Source: Bacteroidota bacterium (GTDB lineage Bacteria; Bacteroidota; Bacteroidia; NS11-12g; UBA955). From it: DNA of 64,000 nucleotides. Under the pieces are notes generated by a model. That model was not told where the DNA came from. It saw only the letters and a list, made by a program, of their open reading frames with translations, and made no database searches. Shown here in pieces: positions 53,865 through 62,952 of this stretch. Numbering within the stretch: position 1 is the stretch's first letter; every line of letters begins with the position of its first letter. The stretch is from contig CANMBF010000003.1 of NCBI GenBank assembly GCA_947496065.1, forward strand, positions 1 through 64,000. The letters are read 5' to 3'. The position numbers and the translations under genes are program-made.

Positions 53865-55049
53865 TTGGTAACATCTGTGCCACAATTCACTTACTTTTCT
53901 ATTGTCATAAAAACGAAGCATTAGGTCTTGCGCGGCCTTGCCTAATTGGAGTGTTTTTTGTCGGTGATTTAACAAGTCAATAATAGCCTTGGCAAAATCC
54001 TCTGCAGTATCTGCCATCAGACAGTGTTCTTGATTGACTATCGGCAAGCCTTGGGCGCCAATGGTTGTGGTAACCACAGCCTTGCCTTGCAGCATGGCCT
54101 CAATGGTTTTCATACGGATACCGCTGCCACTTTGCAGTGGAACGATCAAGATGGATTTATCAGCCGCAAATGCATGTGCATCTATTACTTCTCCCATCAC
54201 CTTGAAATTGGAAGTGGTCCATGATTGATAGGACTCAGGCATGTTTTTACCTGCCATAAAAAATTGGGCGCTTGGCAATTGTTGAATGACTTTCGGCCAC
54301 ACAAAATGATGAAACCATTCCATGGCTTGTTGATTGGGCAACCATTCCATTGATCCAATGTGATAAATAGCATTGGCATTAGATGATTGAGGTTTTAAAT
54401 CGTCTACCTTAATAGTAAATCCACCTGGAATTGTTTCAATTTTGTTTTGATCGATCCATTGTTCCAATAACATTTCGTCTGTTTCGGCAATGCAAACCAG
54501 TCGGTCGAATTTTTGGATGACCATTAATTCATAACGTTTCATTCTTTTCGCCAAAAGCTTTAAATACCATTTTTTAAGTGGTTGCTTTTCATTGCCTGCC
54601 AATCGCTCCCATATTTGGTATTCAATGTTGTGCTGTCTAAGCAGGGTAGGGGAATTGGTGTGGCGTATTATAGTATCGATGTAGGTTGAAGCAAATAACC
54701 CTTCGAAATGTATAATGTCGTAGGTGTTTTGTTGAACATGCTGAATGAGCAGTGCTTCAAAGCCAGGGTCATAAAAACGTTCGATATTGTAAGAGGTATT
54801 ACCAAATAGATTGGCAAGGGCTTTCAATGGTCTTATTTTGGTGTCAATTTTATAGGGAATAATTGACTTTAAAAATCCAAATTCGTTTTGAATGGTTGTT
54901 TGATCGGCAAAATGTTTAAGGGTGTTGAGCGAAATATAGGTGGTTTCTATCCCAATATCTGTTAAGCCTTTCAAAAGATTAAAAGTCGCGATTGCCCCGC
55001 CGTCATGGAGTGGAAAAGGAATACGGCTGCCGATAATCAATACTTTCAC
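53850..55049 (-). CDS. GT4-family glycosyltransferase
   Basis: A 399-residue GT-B fold enzyme. N-terminal VLIIGSRIPFPLHDGGAIATFNLLKGL (sugar acceptor loop) and C-terminal NAIYHIGSMEWLPNQQAMEWF, ILIVPLQSGSGIRMKTIEAMLQGKAVVTTTIGAQGLP (EX7E-like donor site). It adds a sugar to a lipid- or glycan-linked acceptor; donor unknown. Transcribed away from the S20 gene and into the 3' end of the ArnT-like gene. Confidence 0.9.
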   Translation of the reverse strand: MKVLIIGSRIPFPLHDGGAIATFNLLKGLTDIGIETTYISLNTLKHFADQTTIQNEFGFLKSIIPYKIDTKIRPLKALANLFGNTSYNIERFYDPGFEALLIQHVQQNTYDIIHFEGLFASTYIDTIIRHTNSPTLLRQHNIEYQIWERLAGNEKQPLKKWYLKLLAKRMKRYELMVIQKFDRLVCIAETDEMLLEQWIDQNKIETIPGGFTIKVDDLKPQSSNANAIYHIGSMEWLPNQQAMEWFHHFVWPKVIQQLPSAQFFMAGKNMPESYQSWTTSNFKVMGEVIDAHAFAADKSILIVPLQSGSGIRMKTIEAMLQGKAVVTTTIGAQGLPIVNQEHCLMADTAEDFAKAIIDLLNHRQKTLQLGKAAQDLMLRFYDNRKVSELWHRCYQSMLG

Positions 55050-55103
55050 GAGAGGTCAAAATTAAACTTTCTATCTTTCATTACGAAAAAATACAAATTT
55101 ATT

Positions 55104-55132
55104 TTGAAAATTAAATATTTTCGCTAATTTTG
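55104..55132 (+). promoter_or_regulatory. rpsT promoter
   Basis: TTG (55104-55106), 18 bp spacer and TAATTTTG (55125-55132), 20 bp before the S20 ATG. Fits the Bacteroidota housekeeping pattern. Confidence 0.7.
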
Positions 55133-55151
55133 CAGTCCTTTAAAAAGAAGT

Positions 55152-55406
55152 ATGGCTAACCATAAATCATCAATCAAGAGAATCAGACAAACGGAAGTTA
55201 AAAACGAAAGAAACCGTTACCAACATAAAACTGCAAGAAATGTTGTAAAAAAATTACGTGAAAGCACTGAAAAAGCAGCTGCTTCAGTTTTATTTATCGA
55301 AGCATCTAGTATGTTGGATAAATTGGCGAAAAGAAATATCATTCACAAAAACAAAGCATCAAACTTAAAATCTAGTTTGGCTTTGCACGTTAATAGCCTT
55401 CAATAG
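55152..55406 (+). CDS. rpsT: 30S ribosomal protein S20
   Basis: An 84-residue, basic, all-helical protein with the S20 opening [20 protein letters not shown] and the C-terminal region [20 protein letters not shown]. It binds 16S rRNA in the small subunit. Single-gene unit with its own promoter and a strong terminator. Confidence 0.97.
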   Translation: MANHKSSIKRIRQTEVKNERNRYQHKTARNVVKKLRESTEKAAASVLFIEASSMLDKLAKRNIIHKNKASNLKSSLALHVNSLQ

Positions 55407-55428
55407 TTTATTAACTTAACCATAGTTG

Positions 55429-55453
55429 AGCCTCCGGAAACGGGGGCTTTTTT
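55429..55453 (+). terminator. rpsT terminator
   Basis: AGCCTCCG-GAAA-CGGGGGCT (one T-G wobble, GAAA tetraloop) followed by a T-run, 22 bp after the S20 stop. Confidence 0.92.
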
Positions 55454-55526
55454 ATTTTCTACTTTTATTTTACAATACAACTATTTTGGTATTACCTTCG
55501 TGGGATGTGCACTTTCCACTTTTTAA

Positions 55527-58517
55527 ATGAGAGTTAATCCCAAAGAACCTTTTGATTTAGTTTTTAGCTTAAATAAACATCCTAATTTAGGCTATGTCAT
55601 TGAATTGCATGCAGTTCAATTGATGAAGAATGGAAAGCACAGTTTGCTTTCTCAAAAACTCCATAGCAGTGCTGCAGATGGCTTTAAAGTTGCCGATGAA
55701 GATTTGGCGATACTGAAAATTCTCGATGAAACAGAACCAGAGGTAGTAATGAAGAAATTTTTTGTTTCTAAAAAAAATATCCGACCATCTGATTTTTTTG
55801 AAAAACACTACAAAGAAGAACTGCATAAAAAAATAAGACCTTACATTGAAAAGCGATTGCTAAAAGTAATCGAAGGTCTTGGTAAACGTAAGCTTTACTT
55901 AACAAAAGATAAAAATGTAGTTCACCAATTGGTTAACATTGATTCTGAAAAAGCCTCTATTCTTTTTCACTTTAGAAGAAACGAAGAGGGTACCAACTAT
56001 TTTGCAACCGTTAAACTAAACGATAAAAAAATTAATTTTAGTGAGAACGGCAGCGAATTAATTATTCACGAGCCTGCATGGCTGCTTACCAATAATCAAT
56101 TAATTACCTTCAAAAAAAATACAGATGGCAATAAAATTACACCGTTCTTAAACAAACGTTTTATCTCTATTGCACCCCGCAATGAGGAATTGTATTTCGA
56201 AAAATTTGTTAAAAATTTAGTAGAACAATATGATGTGTATGCAGAAGGTTTTGAAATAAAAACAGAACAATACCGTGCTTTTCCAGTGCTTAAACTCACG
56301 GCCTTTGGCGATCAAATGTTATGTGCAAGTTTGTATTTCACCTATGGACCCTATCAATTTCCTTATCACTCGATAAAAATGGTGTCTGTATCTGTCGAGA
56401 AAAAAAACAATGATTTTACCTTCCATAGGGTTCGCAGATCGCGCCAATGGGAGGATATAAAAAAACAAATTCTCGAAAGAATAGGTCTCAGTATTCATGA
56501 AGGTTCACTTTTTATAAGCAAAGAAGGACCATTAAAGCTTTTAGATATTATTGGTAACAACCAAGAATTATTGAAGGAACAAGGTTTTGTGGTCGATCAA
56601 TCACTGATTAAGCAAACCTATTTTATCGGTAAATCTTCTGTTACTTTCGATGTTAAAAAGCAAGGCGATTGGTTCGATTTACAAGCCATCGTTCAGTTTG
56701 GTGAATTCGAAGTGCCCTTCATTAAACTTAAAAATAACATCATTAAAGGTATTAGAGAATTTCTATTACCCAATGGCGAAATAGCCATCATTCCTGAAGA
56801 ATGGTTCACACGCTACTCAAGTTTGTTTGATTTTGTAGTCGTCGATAAGAATAAACTGCGTTTAAAGAAACACCATATAGGACTCTTAGATGGCTTATTA
56901 GAGAATGGCGAACATGCCATTAGTAAAGATGTGCAGTTCGATGAAAATAATAATTATCCAATACCGGCTAATTTAAACGCCACCTTACGTCCATACCAAG
57001 TGGTAGGATATAATTGGTTGCGTTATATGAGCGAGAAAGGTTATGGCGTTTGCTTGGCAGATGATATGGGCTTGGGTAAAACCTTGCAAATACTAGCTTT
57101 TTTACAATATAAAAAGGAATCGCAGGTACCCAGTGACAAGACATCTGAAGCACCTGCTCAAATAAGCGAACAGCCACAGTTTGGTTTGTTTGAAAACACT
57201 GAACTTAAACCCGAGGCAGCCAACGAAATTGATTCCGTTATTACTGAAACAAAAACGATTGTAATGACAGAGGCGCCCAATACTTCATTGGTTGTGGTAC
57301 CTACGTCGCTTATTTACAATTGGCAAAATGAGACCAACAAGTTTACCAATCTCAAAGTATATGTACACATTGGCATAGGCAGACGAAAGAACTTGAAAGA
57401 TATCATGGCCTATTACGATATCATCATTACAAGCTATGGCACCTTGCGAAATGATATTAATTTATTTGGCAGTTTTAACTTTAGTACCATTGTTTTGGAT
57501 GAATCGCAGGTAATAAAAAACCCTGGATCGTTAACCGCCCAATGTGTCATGAAATTGAGCGCAAAACAACGCTTTGTGATTACAGGTACGCCAGTTGAAA
57601 ATAGCATCACCGACCTTTGGAGTCAAATTAATTTTTTGAATCCAGGCTTGTTAGGAAACTATAATTTTTTCTCTAAAAAATATGTGGTTTCAATTGAGAA
57701 GGAGAAAGATGAAAATACTACGAAGACGCTTAGAAACATTGTAAAACCTTTCATTTTAAGAAGAACTAAAAAACAAGTAGCCACCGATTTGCCATTAAAA
57801 ACCGAGCAAATACGCTTGTGCAATATGACCGAAGAGCAAAGCGAACGCTATGAGAGTGTGAAGTCGCTTTTCCGCAACGAGTTGATGGCCTCTATCAGTA
57901 ATGTTGGGATGAATAATTCTAAGTTAATGATATTGCAAGGGCTCACAAAGTTGAGACAAATTGCAAACCACCCCATCTTGGCACAAGAGGATTATTTAGA
58001 TGGTTCAGGAAAATTTAATGAAGTCATTGAAATGGTGCAAAAAGCCATTGAGAATAAACACAAAATATTATTGTTTTCGCAGTTCGTTCAGCATTTAAAT
58101 TTATACAAGGAGTATTTTAAAATGCAAAACCAGCCTTTTCTGTATTTGGATGGCAGCACGCCTTCGGCCGAAAGAGCTAAGCTGGTTAATGAGTTTCAAA
58201 AAGATAAAGACATTCCATTGTTCTTGATATCGTTAAAGGCAGGTGGCGTAGGACTTAATTTAACAGCAGCAGATTATGTGTTTTTGTTAGATCCATGGTG
58301 GAATCCTGCGGTCGAAAAACAAGCCATGGATCGCACCCATCGCATTGGACAAACCAAGCCTGTATTCGTTTACAAGTTTATTAGTAAAAACACAATAGAG
58401 GAGAAAATCATAAAGCTTCAAGAAAAAAAGCAAAGGGTATCAGACGATTTAATTGAACAGAATGACGCCATTGTTAAGAACATTGTTCAAAACGATTTAG
58501 AGGAGTTGTTAAATTGA
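55527..58517 (+). CDS. SNF2-family DEAD/DEAH-type helicase
   Basis: A 996-residue protein: a long N-terminal region of unknown fold (about 1-470), then the SNF2 ATPase: LRPYQVVGYNWLRYM, Walker A DDMGLGKTLQ, SLVVVPTSLIYNW, Walker B variant LDESQVIKNP, GTPVENSITDLWSQINFLNPGLLG, and the C-terminal helicase half (LFSQFVQHLNLY, YLDGSTPSAERA, SLKAGGVGLNLTAADYVFLLDPWWNPAVEKQAMDRTHRIGQ). Residues about 525-585 are a low-complexity insert. Bacterial members act in DNA/RNA remodelling, often on RNA polymerase; the exact role is unknown. Confidence 0.93.
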   Translation: MRVNPKEPFDLVFSLNKHPNLGYVIELHAVQLMKNGKHSLLSQKLHSSAADGFKVADEDLAILKILDETEPEVVMKKFFVSKKNIRPSDFFEKHYKEELHKKIRPYIEKRLLKVIEGLGKRKLYLTKDKNVVHQLVNIDSEKASILFHFRRNEEGTNYFATVKLNDKKINFSENGSELIIHEPAWLLTNNQLITFKKNTDGNKITPFLNKRFISIAPRNEELYFEKFVKNLVEQYDVYAEGFEIKTEQYRAFPVLKLTAFGDQMLCASLYFTYGPYQFPYHSIKMVSVSVEKKNNDFTFHRVRRSRQWEDIKKQILERIGLSIHEGSLFISKEGPLKLLDIIGNNQELLKEQGFVVDQSLIKQTYFIGKSSVTFDVKKQGDWFDLQAIVQFGEFEVPFIKLKNNIIKGIREFLLPNGEIAIIPEEWFTRYSSLFDFVVVDKNKLRLKKHHIGLLDGLLENGEHAISKDVQFDENNNYPIPANLNATLRPYQVVGYNWLRYMSEKGYGVCLADDMGLGKTLQILAFLQYKKESQVPSDKTSEAPAQISEQPQFGLFENTELKPEAANEIDSVITETKTIVMTEAPNTSLVVVPTSLIYNWQNETNKFTNLKVYVHIGIGRRKNLKDIMAYYDIIITSYGTLRNDINLFGSFNFSTIVLDESQVIKNPGSLTAQCVMKLSAKQRFVITGTPVENSITDLWSQINFLNPGLLGNYNFFSKKYVVSIEKEKDENTTKTLRNIVKPFILRRTKKQVATDLPLKTEQIRLCNMTEEQSERYESVKSLFRNELMASISNVGMNNSKLMILQGLTKLRQIANHPILAQEDYLDGSGKFNEVIEMVQKAIENKHKILLFSQFVQHLNLYKEYFKMQNQPFLYLDGSTPSAERAKLVNEFQKDKDIPLFLISLKAGGVGLNLTAADYVFLLDPWWNPAVEKQAMDRTHRIGQTKPVFVYKFISKNTIEEKIIKLQEKKQRVSDDLIEQNDAIVKNIVQNDLEELLN

Positions 58518-58558
58518 CTTTTGTAAAGGCTTAATTTTGTTGCATATAATTTTATAAA

Positions 58559-59281
58559 ATGAAAAAATCATTACTATTCTCAGTTTTGTTGCTAATGGCA
58601 ACCATCGTTTATTCTCAAAGAGTTGTTGACATTGGCATTAGCATGACCTCGCCAAACACTTCTTCAACCATCAGAACAGGAAAGCCATTTAATGTTAACA
58701 TTACAGTTACCAACAATGGCCCTGGCGTCATTAAAACTACAGATACCTTTGTTTACTTTATGGGTGTTGGTACAACCATCTATACGCAAACAGCTACCCG
58801 GGTGCCTATCACTGCAAACATTGCAAGCGGTGGAACTGCCAATTATACGGTTAGTAATTTGAGTTTAACGGGTGCCAGTGGTGGTCCTGTGACCTTATGT
58901 TCTTATTTAATCCTTTATAATGGAACAACGCCCGATTCAGTTTATGATATGAATATTGATGGCAACAATAGAAGTTGCGCTAACATGAATTTCAGTGGAG
59001 CAGGCATTGGTGCTATTAGTGCAAGTAAATTTAGTTCTGATGCATATCCTAATCCAGTGAGTGATGTATTAAATATTGAATTTGTTGCTTCAAAAAGCAC
59101 AAGTAGCAGTATTGAAATTTTTGATATGCAAGGTCGCACTGTTCAAACCATCAACAATGGTATTGTTGAAGCGGGTCTTCAAACTGTAGCCATCGATGTA
59201 GCGAACCTTTCAAAAGGCGTCTATTTTTATAAAGTAATCAATGGTGCTGAAATCTCAATGAATAAGTTCATTGTAGAATAG
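58559..59281 (+). CDS. small secreted protein with T9SS type A domain
   Basis: A 240-residue protein: signal peptide (MKKSLLFSVLLLMATIVYSQ), one CARDB/DUF11-like beta domain (ISMTSPNTSSTIRTGKPFNV, ITVTNNGPGVIKTTDTFVY), and a type A sorting domain (DAYPNPVSDVLNIEF, IFDMQGRTVQTI, LSKGVYFYKV). T9SS-exported; function unknown. A TAATTTTG (58532-58539) lies 20 bp before the ATG, and a terminator follows. Confidence 0.88.
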   Translation: MKKSLLFSVLLLMATIVYSQRVVDIGISMTSPNTSSTIRTGKPFNVNITVTNNGPGVIKTTDTFVYFMGVGTTIYTQTATRVPITANIASGGTANYTVSNLSLTGASGGPVTLCSYLILYNGTTPDSVYDMNIDGNNRSCANMNFSGAGIGAISASKFSSDAYPNPVSDVLNIEFVASKSTSSSIEIFDMQGRTVQTINNGIVEAGLQTVAIDVANLSKGVYFYKVINGAEISMNKFIVE

Positions 59282-59303
59282 ATAAAACCAACCAACTAAT
59301 TTG

Positions 59304-59338
59304 AAAAGTCATCTCAAGTCGAGGTGACTTTTTTTTAT
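59304..59338 (+). terminator. intrinsic terminator
   Basis: AAAAGTCA-CTC arm pairs with GAG-TGACTTTT, followed by a T-run, 25 bp after the stop at 59281. Confidence 0.85.
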
Positions 59339-59393
59339 TAAATTTGACCATTGTCCTATACGAGTTATGTTTTAAATTCAAATTTCATGCTTA

Positions 59394-59423
59394 TTGATTT
59401 AATCATTTTATTCCTTAAATTTG
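59394..59423 (+). promoter_or_regulatory. promoter of the T9SS gene at 59446
   Basis: TTG (59394-59396), exactly 19 bp spacer, TAAATTTG (59416-59423), 22 bp before the ATG. A textbook Bacteroidota housekeeping promoter. Confidence 0.75.
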
Positions 59424-59445
59424 TTGTACTCTAATATATATTAAG

Positions 59446-60309
59446 ATGAAAAAAATATTACTTTCTTGCGCTATTGCGGTTGCAACGATTTTTACAACCC
59501 AAGCCCAACTATTGCCGAATGGTGACTTTGAAACACCAATTGCAAATGGACAATTACCAAAATGGTCTGCTCTATCTGGCGTTGTGCAACAATTAACGAC
59601 AATTACAGTTAACAATCAGCCTTACGTTTCTCCAAGTGGACCTAAATTTGTGTTACTTCAAAACAATGCAAATATTGCTATTCTACGAAGCGCTAAATTT
59701 CCTTTATCAACTCGTCCAGTTTCTTTAAAATTTTTAGCTACTTATTTGCCAGTAACTCCTGCAACCGAATCTTTTGGTTTTTTGATTTTAATGACCAAGA
59801 AAAATGGTACTAAAATCGATACTGTGATGAATACTTTATTCGCCTCATCTCCTGGTGCAAAATATCCTTGGGTTAACTTTACTGCTGATTTAGCAACCTA
59901 CTACAAAAGTGCTACTACGCCAGATAGTGCTGTCGTTATGTTTGTAACCAGTGTTACCACCCCAACCAATGGTTCTTCTTTGTTGTTAGATGATGTTAAA
60001 TTTAGTACCAACGCTTCAGGCGTTAAAGGTTTACAAAGCTATTTCTCTACCGATGTACAAGTAACGCCTAATCCAGTTTCATCAACTTCTGAAATCAATA
60101 TCAGCTACCAATTGAATTCAAATTCAGCGGTAATGGTTGATTTATTTGATATGCAAGGCAGATTGGTAAGATCATTACCTCAAGAAAATGTAACGTATGG
60201 TACTTACAACAAAACCATGAGTGTTGAAGGATTACCTTCAGGCATGTACGTTTGTAAAGTAACTGCAAATGATCAAGTGCAAACAACTAAAATTGTGATT
60301 GCACAATAA
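59446..60309 (+). CDS. secreted carbohydrate-binding-like protein with T9SS type A domain
   Basis: A 287-residue protein: signal peptide ([18 protein letters not shown]), a jelly-roll-like domain with [20 protein letters not shown] at its start, as in many secreted lectin or carbohydrate-binding modules, and a type A sorting domain ([45 protein letters not shown], ending KIVIAQ). Exported by T9SS; ligand unknown. It has its own promoter and terminator. Confidence 0.87.
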   Translation: MKKILLSCAIAVATIFTTQAQLLPNGDFETPIANGQLPKWSALSGVVQQLTTITVNNQPYVSPSGPKFVLLQNNANIAILRSAKFPLSTRPVSLKFLATYLPVTPATESFGFLILMTKKNGTKIDTVMNTLFASSPGAKYPWVNFTADLATYYKSATTPDSAVVMFVTSVTTPTNGSSLLLDDVKFSTNASGVKGLQSYFSTDVQVTPNPVSSTSEINISYQLNSNSAVMVDLFDMQGRLVRSLPQENVTYGTYNKTMSVEGLPSGMYVCKVTANDQVQTTKIVIAQ

Positions 60310-60329
60310 TTAGTATTAAAATAATATTT

Positions 60330-60364
60330 AAAAAGCCATCTCAAAAAAAGAGATGGCTTTTTTG
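60330..60364 (+). terminator. intrinsic terminator
   Basis: AAAAGCCATCTC pairs with GAGATGGCTTTT with an A-rich loop and a T-run, about 20 bp after the stop at 60309. Confidence 0.9.
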
Positions 60365-60413
60365 TTTCTCCGCAATCATTCGCTTAATTTGCACCATTAA
60401 ACACTATGCAATC

Positions 60414-61976
60414 ATGAGTGCACAAACGCAACCCAAAATGGACAAAAGAGAATTACTCAATAATAAAAGACAAGAAGCCTTGTTAGGCGGCGGAGAAGAC
60501 CGTATAAAATCACAACACGCCAAAGGAAAATTAACCGCCAGAGAGCGCATTCATTTTCTAATGGATGAAGGTACTTTCAATGAAATTGGCGCCTTTGTAA
60601 CCCATAGAAGCAAAGATTTTGGAATGGAAAACCAACAGTTTCTAGGCGATGGTGTAGTAACAGGTTTTGGAAAAATAAATGGTCGCCTAACCTATGTATT
60701 CTCACAAGACTTTACAGTCTTTGGGGGCTCATTGAGTGAAACCCACGCTGAAAAAATTTGCAAAGTCATGGACTTAGCCCTTCAAAATGGTGCACCCATT
60801 ATTGGACTAAACGATAGCGGTGGCGCTAGAATTCAAGAGGGCGTGGTATCATTGGGCGGTTATGCAGATATATTTTACAGAAATACAATTGCCAGTGGTG
60901 TCATCCCTCAGTTATCTGCCATCATGTGCCCATCTGCTGGTGGGGCAGTGTATTCACCAGCCATTACCGATTTTATTGGCATGGTAGAGAATACCAGTTA
61001 TATGTTTGTAACGGGTCCGAACGTCGTAAAAACCGTTACCAATGAAGAAGTAAGCAGCGAACAATTAGGCGGTGCGTCAGTGCATTCAGCCAAATCGGGG
61101 GTTGCACATTTTTCGTTTGCCAACGAGGTTGAATGTTTAAATGGCTATAAAAAATTATTGAGCTACATGCCTCAGAATTGTGAGGAAAAAGCGCCAACCC
61201 TTGCATATGCAAAAAGCAGCGAGACAAGAGATGTCTTGAAAAATATTATCCCAGACAATGCCAATCAACCTTACGATATGCGCGAGATCATTGAAGGTAT
61301 TGTGGACGAAGAAACATTCTTCGAAGTGCATAAGAATTTTGCAGAAAATATTGTAGTAGGTTTTGCAAGGTTAGCTGGTAAAAGCATAGGCGTTGTTGCG
61401 AATAATCCAGCATTTTTAGCGGGTGTGCTCGATGTGCATTCATCTACAAAAGCGGCAAGATTTGTGCGCTTTTGCGATGCTTTCAATATTCCTCTTTTGG
61501 TATTAGAAGATGTACCGGGTTTCTTACCAGGTACCGATCAAGAATGGAACGCTATCATCACCAATGGAGCCAAATTACTATATGCATTTAGTGAGGCCAC
61601 TGTTCCAAGAATTACAGTAATCACCCGCAAAGCATATGGTGGCGCCTATGATGTAATGAACAGCAAACACATTGGAGCCGATATGAATTACGCATGGCCC
61701 AATGCAGAAATCGCAGTGATGGGGGCAAAAGGTGCAGCCGAAATTATTTTCAAAAAAGAAATCAGCACTGCTGCAAATCCTGAAAATGCATGGAAAGAAA
61801 AAGAAGCAGAATACGCAGAAATTTTTGCAAATCCTTATCGCGCAGCAGAACGCGGATTCATTGATGAAGTAATTTATCCAGAAGAAACCCGTTCGAAATT
61901 AATTACAGCCTTTAGCATGTTAGAAAACAAGGTAAAAAGCTTGCCGCGTAAGAAACATGGTAATATACCTTTGTAA
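60414..61976 (+). CDS. acyl-CoA carboxylase carboxyltransferase (beta) subunit
   Basis: A 520-residue carboxyltransferase of the propionyl/acetyl-CoA carboxylase beta family: [30 protein letters not shown], the biotin/CoA oxyanion region [15 protein letters not shown], and [47 protein letters not shown]. It moves CO2 from carboxybiotin to propionyl- or acetyl-CoA. The alpha/biotin subunit is not in the window. Its start is ATG at 60414. Confidence 0.94.
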   Translation: MSAQTQPKMDKRELLNNKRQEALLGGGEDRIKSQHAKGKLTARERIHFLMDEGTFNEIGAFVTHRSKDFGMENQQFLGDGVVTGFGKINGRLTYVFSQDFTVFGGSLSETHAEKICKVMDLALQNGAPIIGLNDSGGARIQEGVVSLGGYADIFYRNTIASGVIPQLSAIMCPSAGGAVYSPAITDFIGMVENTSYMFVTGPNVVKTVTNEEVSSEQLGGASVHSAKSGVAHFSFANEVECLNGYKKLLSYMPQNCEEKAPTLAYAKSSETRDVLKNIIPDNANQPYDMREIIEGIVDEETFFEVHKNFAENIVVGFARLAGKSIGVVANNPAFLAGVLDVHSSTKAARFVRFCDAFNIPLLVLEDVPGFLPGTDQEWNAIITNGAKLLYAFSEATVPRITVITRKAYGGAYDVMNSKHIGADMNYAWPNAEIAVMGAKGAAEIIFKKEISTAANPENAWKEKEAEYAEIFANPYRAAERGFIDEVIYPEETRSKLITAFSMLENKVKSLPRKKHGNIPL

Positions 61977-62001
61977 AAAAACATATTAAGAAAAGCGTTT
62001 A

Positions 62002-62940
62002 ATGAAAAAACTGATTTCAATTGTAGTCCCTTGTTTTAATGAACAAGAAGTGTTTGCCGAAACCTATAAAAGGTTGACCGATAAGCTCAATTTGTTAGAC
62101 AAGGATCAATATGATTATGAAATAATCTTTGTGAACGATGGTAGTAAAGATACCACCTTGCAAATGATAAACGAAAAGGTAAGCCTAGATTCACATATTA
62201 AAGGTATTAATTTTTCAAGAAATTTTGGCCATCAAATTGCCATTACAGCTGGGTTAGATAATTGCAAAGGCGATGCTGCAGTAGTAATTGATGCTGACCT
62301 TCAAGATCCTCCCCACATCATTTTAGAGATGATTAAAAAATGGGAAGAAGGCTATGATGTAATCTTTGGTAAACGCGTTGAACGTGCAGGTGAGAGTGCT
62401 TTTAAATTACTAACCGCCAAATGGTTTTACCGTTTCATTAACCGCTTAAGCGATGTTGATATTCCTTTGGATACGGGCGACTTTAGGTTAATGGACCGCA
62501 ATGCACTGGATCAGTTTTTAAGCATGCGCGAGTCGTACCGATTTGTGCGTGGCATGGTGGCATGGATTGGTTTTAATCAAACCTTTGTTGAGTATGATAG
62601 AGAAAGCAGATTCGCTGGTACCACAAAATATCCATTAAAGAAAATGTTGAGATTGGCCAGTGATGCCATCTTATCGTTCTCGAATACCCCTTTGAAAGTA
62701 GCCACCTTTGTGGGTTTTATAACGTCATTTGCCGCTTTTATAGGCATTGTCTACGCTTTAATCATGAGAATATTTGTTAAAGATTATGTAGAAGGTTGGA
62801 CCTTGTTAATGATATCCATTCTATTAATAGGCGGTATTATACTCCTTGTGCTTGGTATTATTGGCGAATATGTTGGTAGGATTTATGGCGAAATAAAACG
62901 CAGACCTTTGTATATCATCAAGGATAAAAAGGGTTTTTAA
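62002..62940 (+). CDS. GT2-family polyprenol-phosphate glycosyltransferase
   Basis: A 312-residue enzyme of the dolichol/undecaprenyl-phosphate-sugar synthase type (like DPM1/GtrB): VVPCFNEQEVFAETYKRL, FVNDGSKD, VIDADLQDPP (DXD), and RESRFAGTTKYPLKKM, followed by two C-terminal membrane helices (VATFVGFITSFAAFIGIVYAL, LMISILLIGGIILLVLGIIGEY). It makes an undecaprenyl-phosphate-sugar donor. The FAD oxidoreductase gene starts 12 bp after it, and a matching donor-using transferase would be expected beyond the window. Confidence 0.93.
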   Translation: MKKLISIVVPCFNEQEVFAETYKRLTDKLNLLDKDQYDYEIIFVNDGSKDTTLQMINEKVSLDSHIKGINFSRNFGHQIAITAGLDNCKGDAAVVIDADLQDPPHIILEMIKKWEEGYDVIFGKRVERAGESAFKLLTAKWFYRFINRLSDVDIPLDTGDFRLMDRNALDQFLSMRESYRFVRGMVAWIGFNQTFVEYDRESRFAGTTKYPLKKMLRLASDAILSFSNTPLKVATFVGFITSFAAFIGIVYALIMRIFVKDYVEGWTLLMISILLIGGIILLVLGIIGEYVGRIYGEIKRRPLYIIKDKKGF

Positions 62941-62952
62941 AAATTAGACATT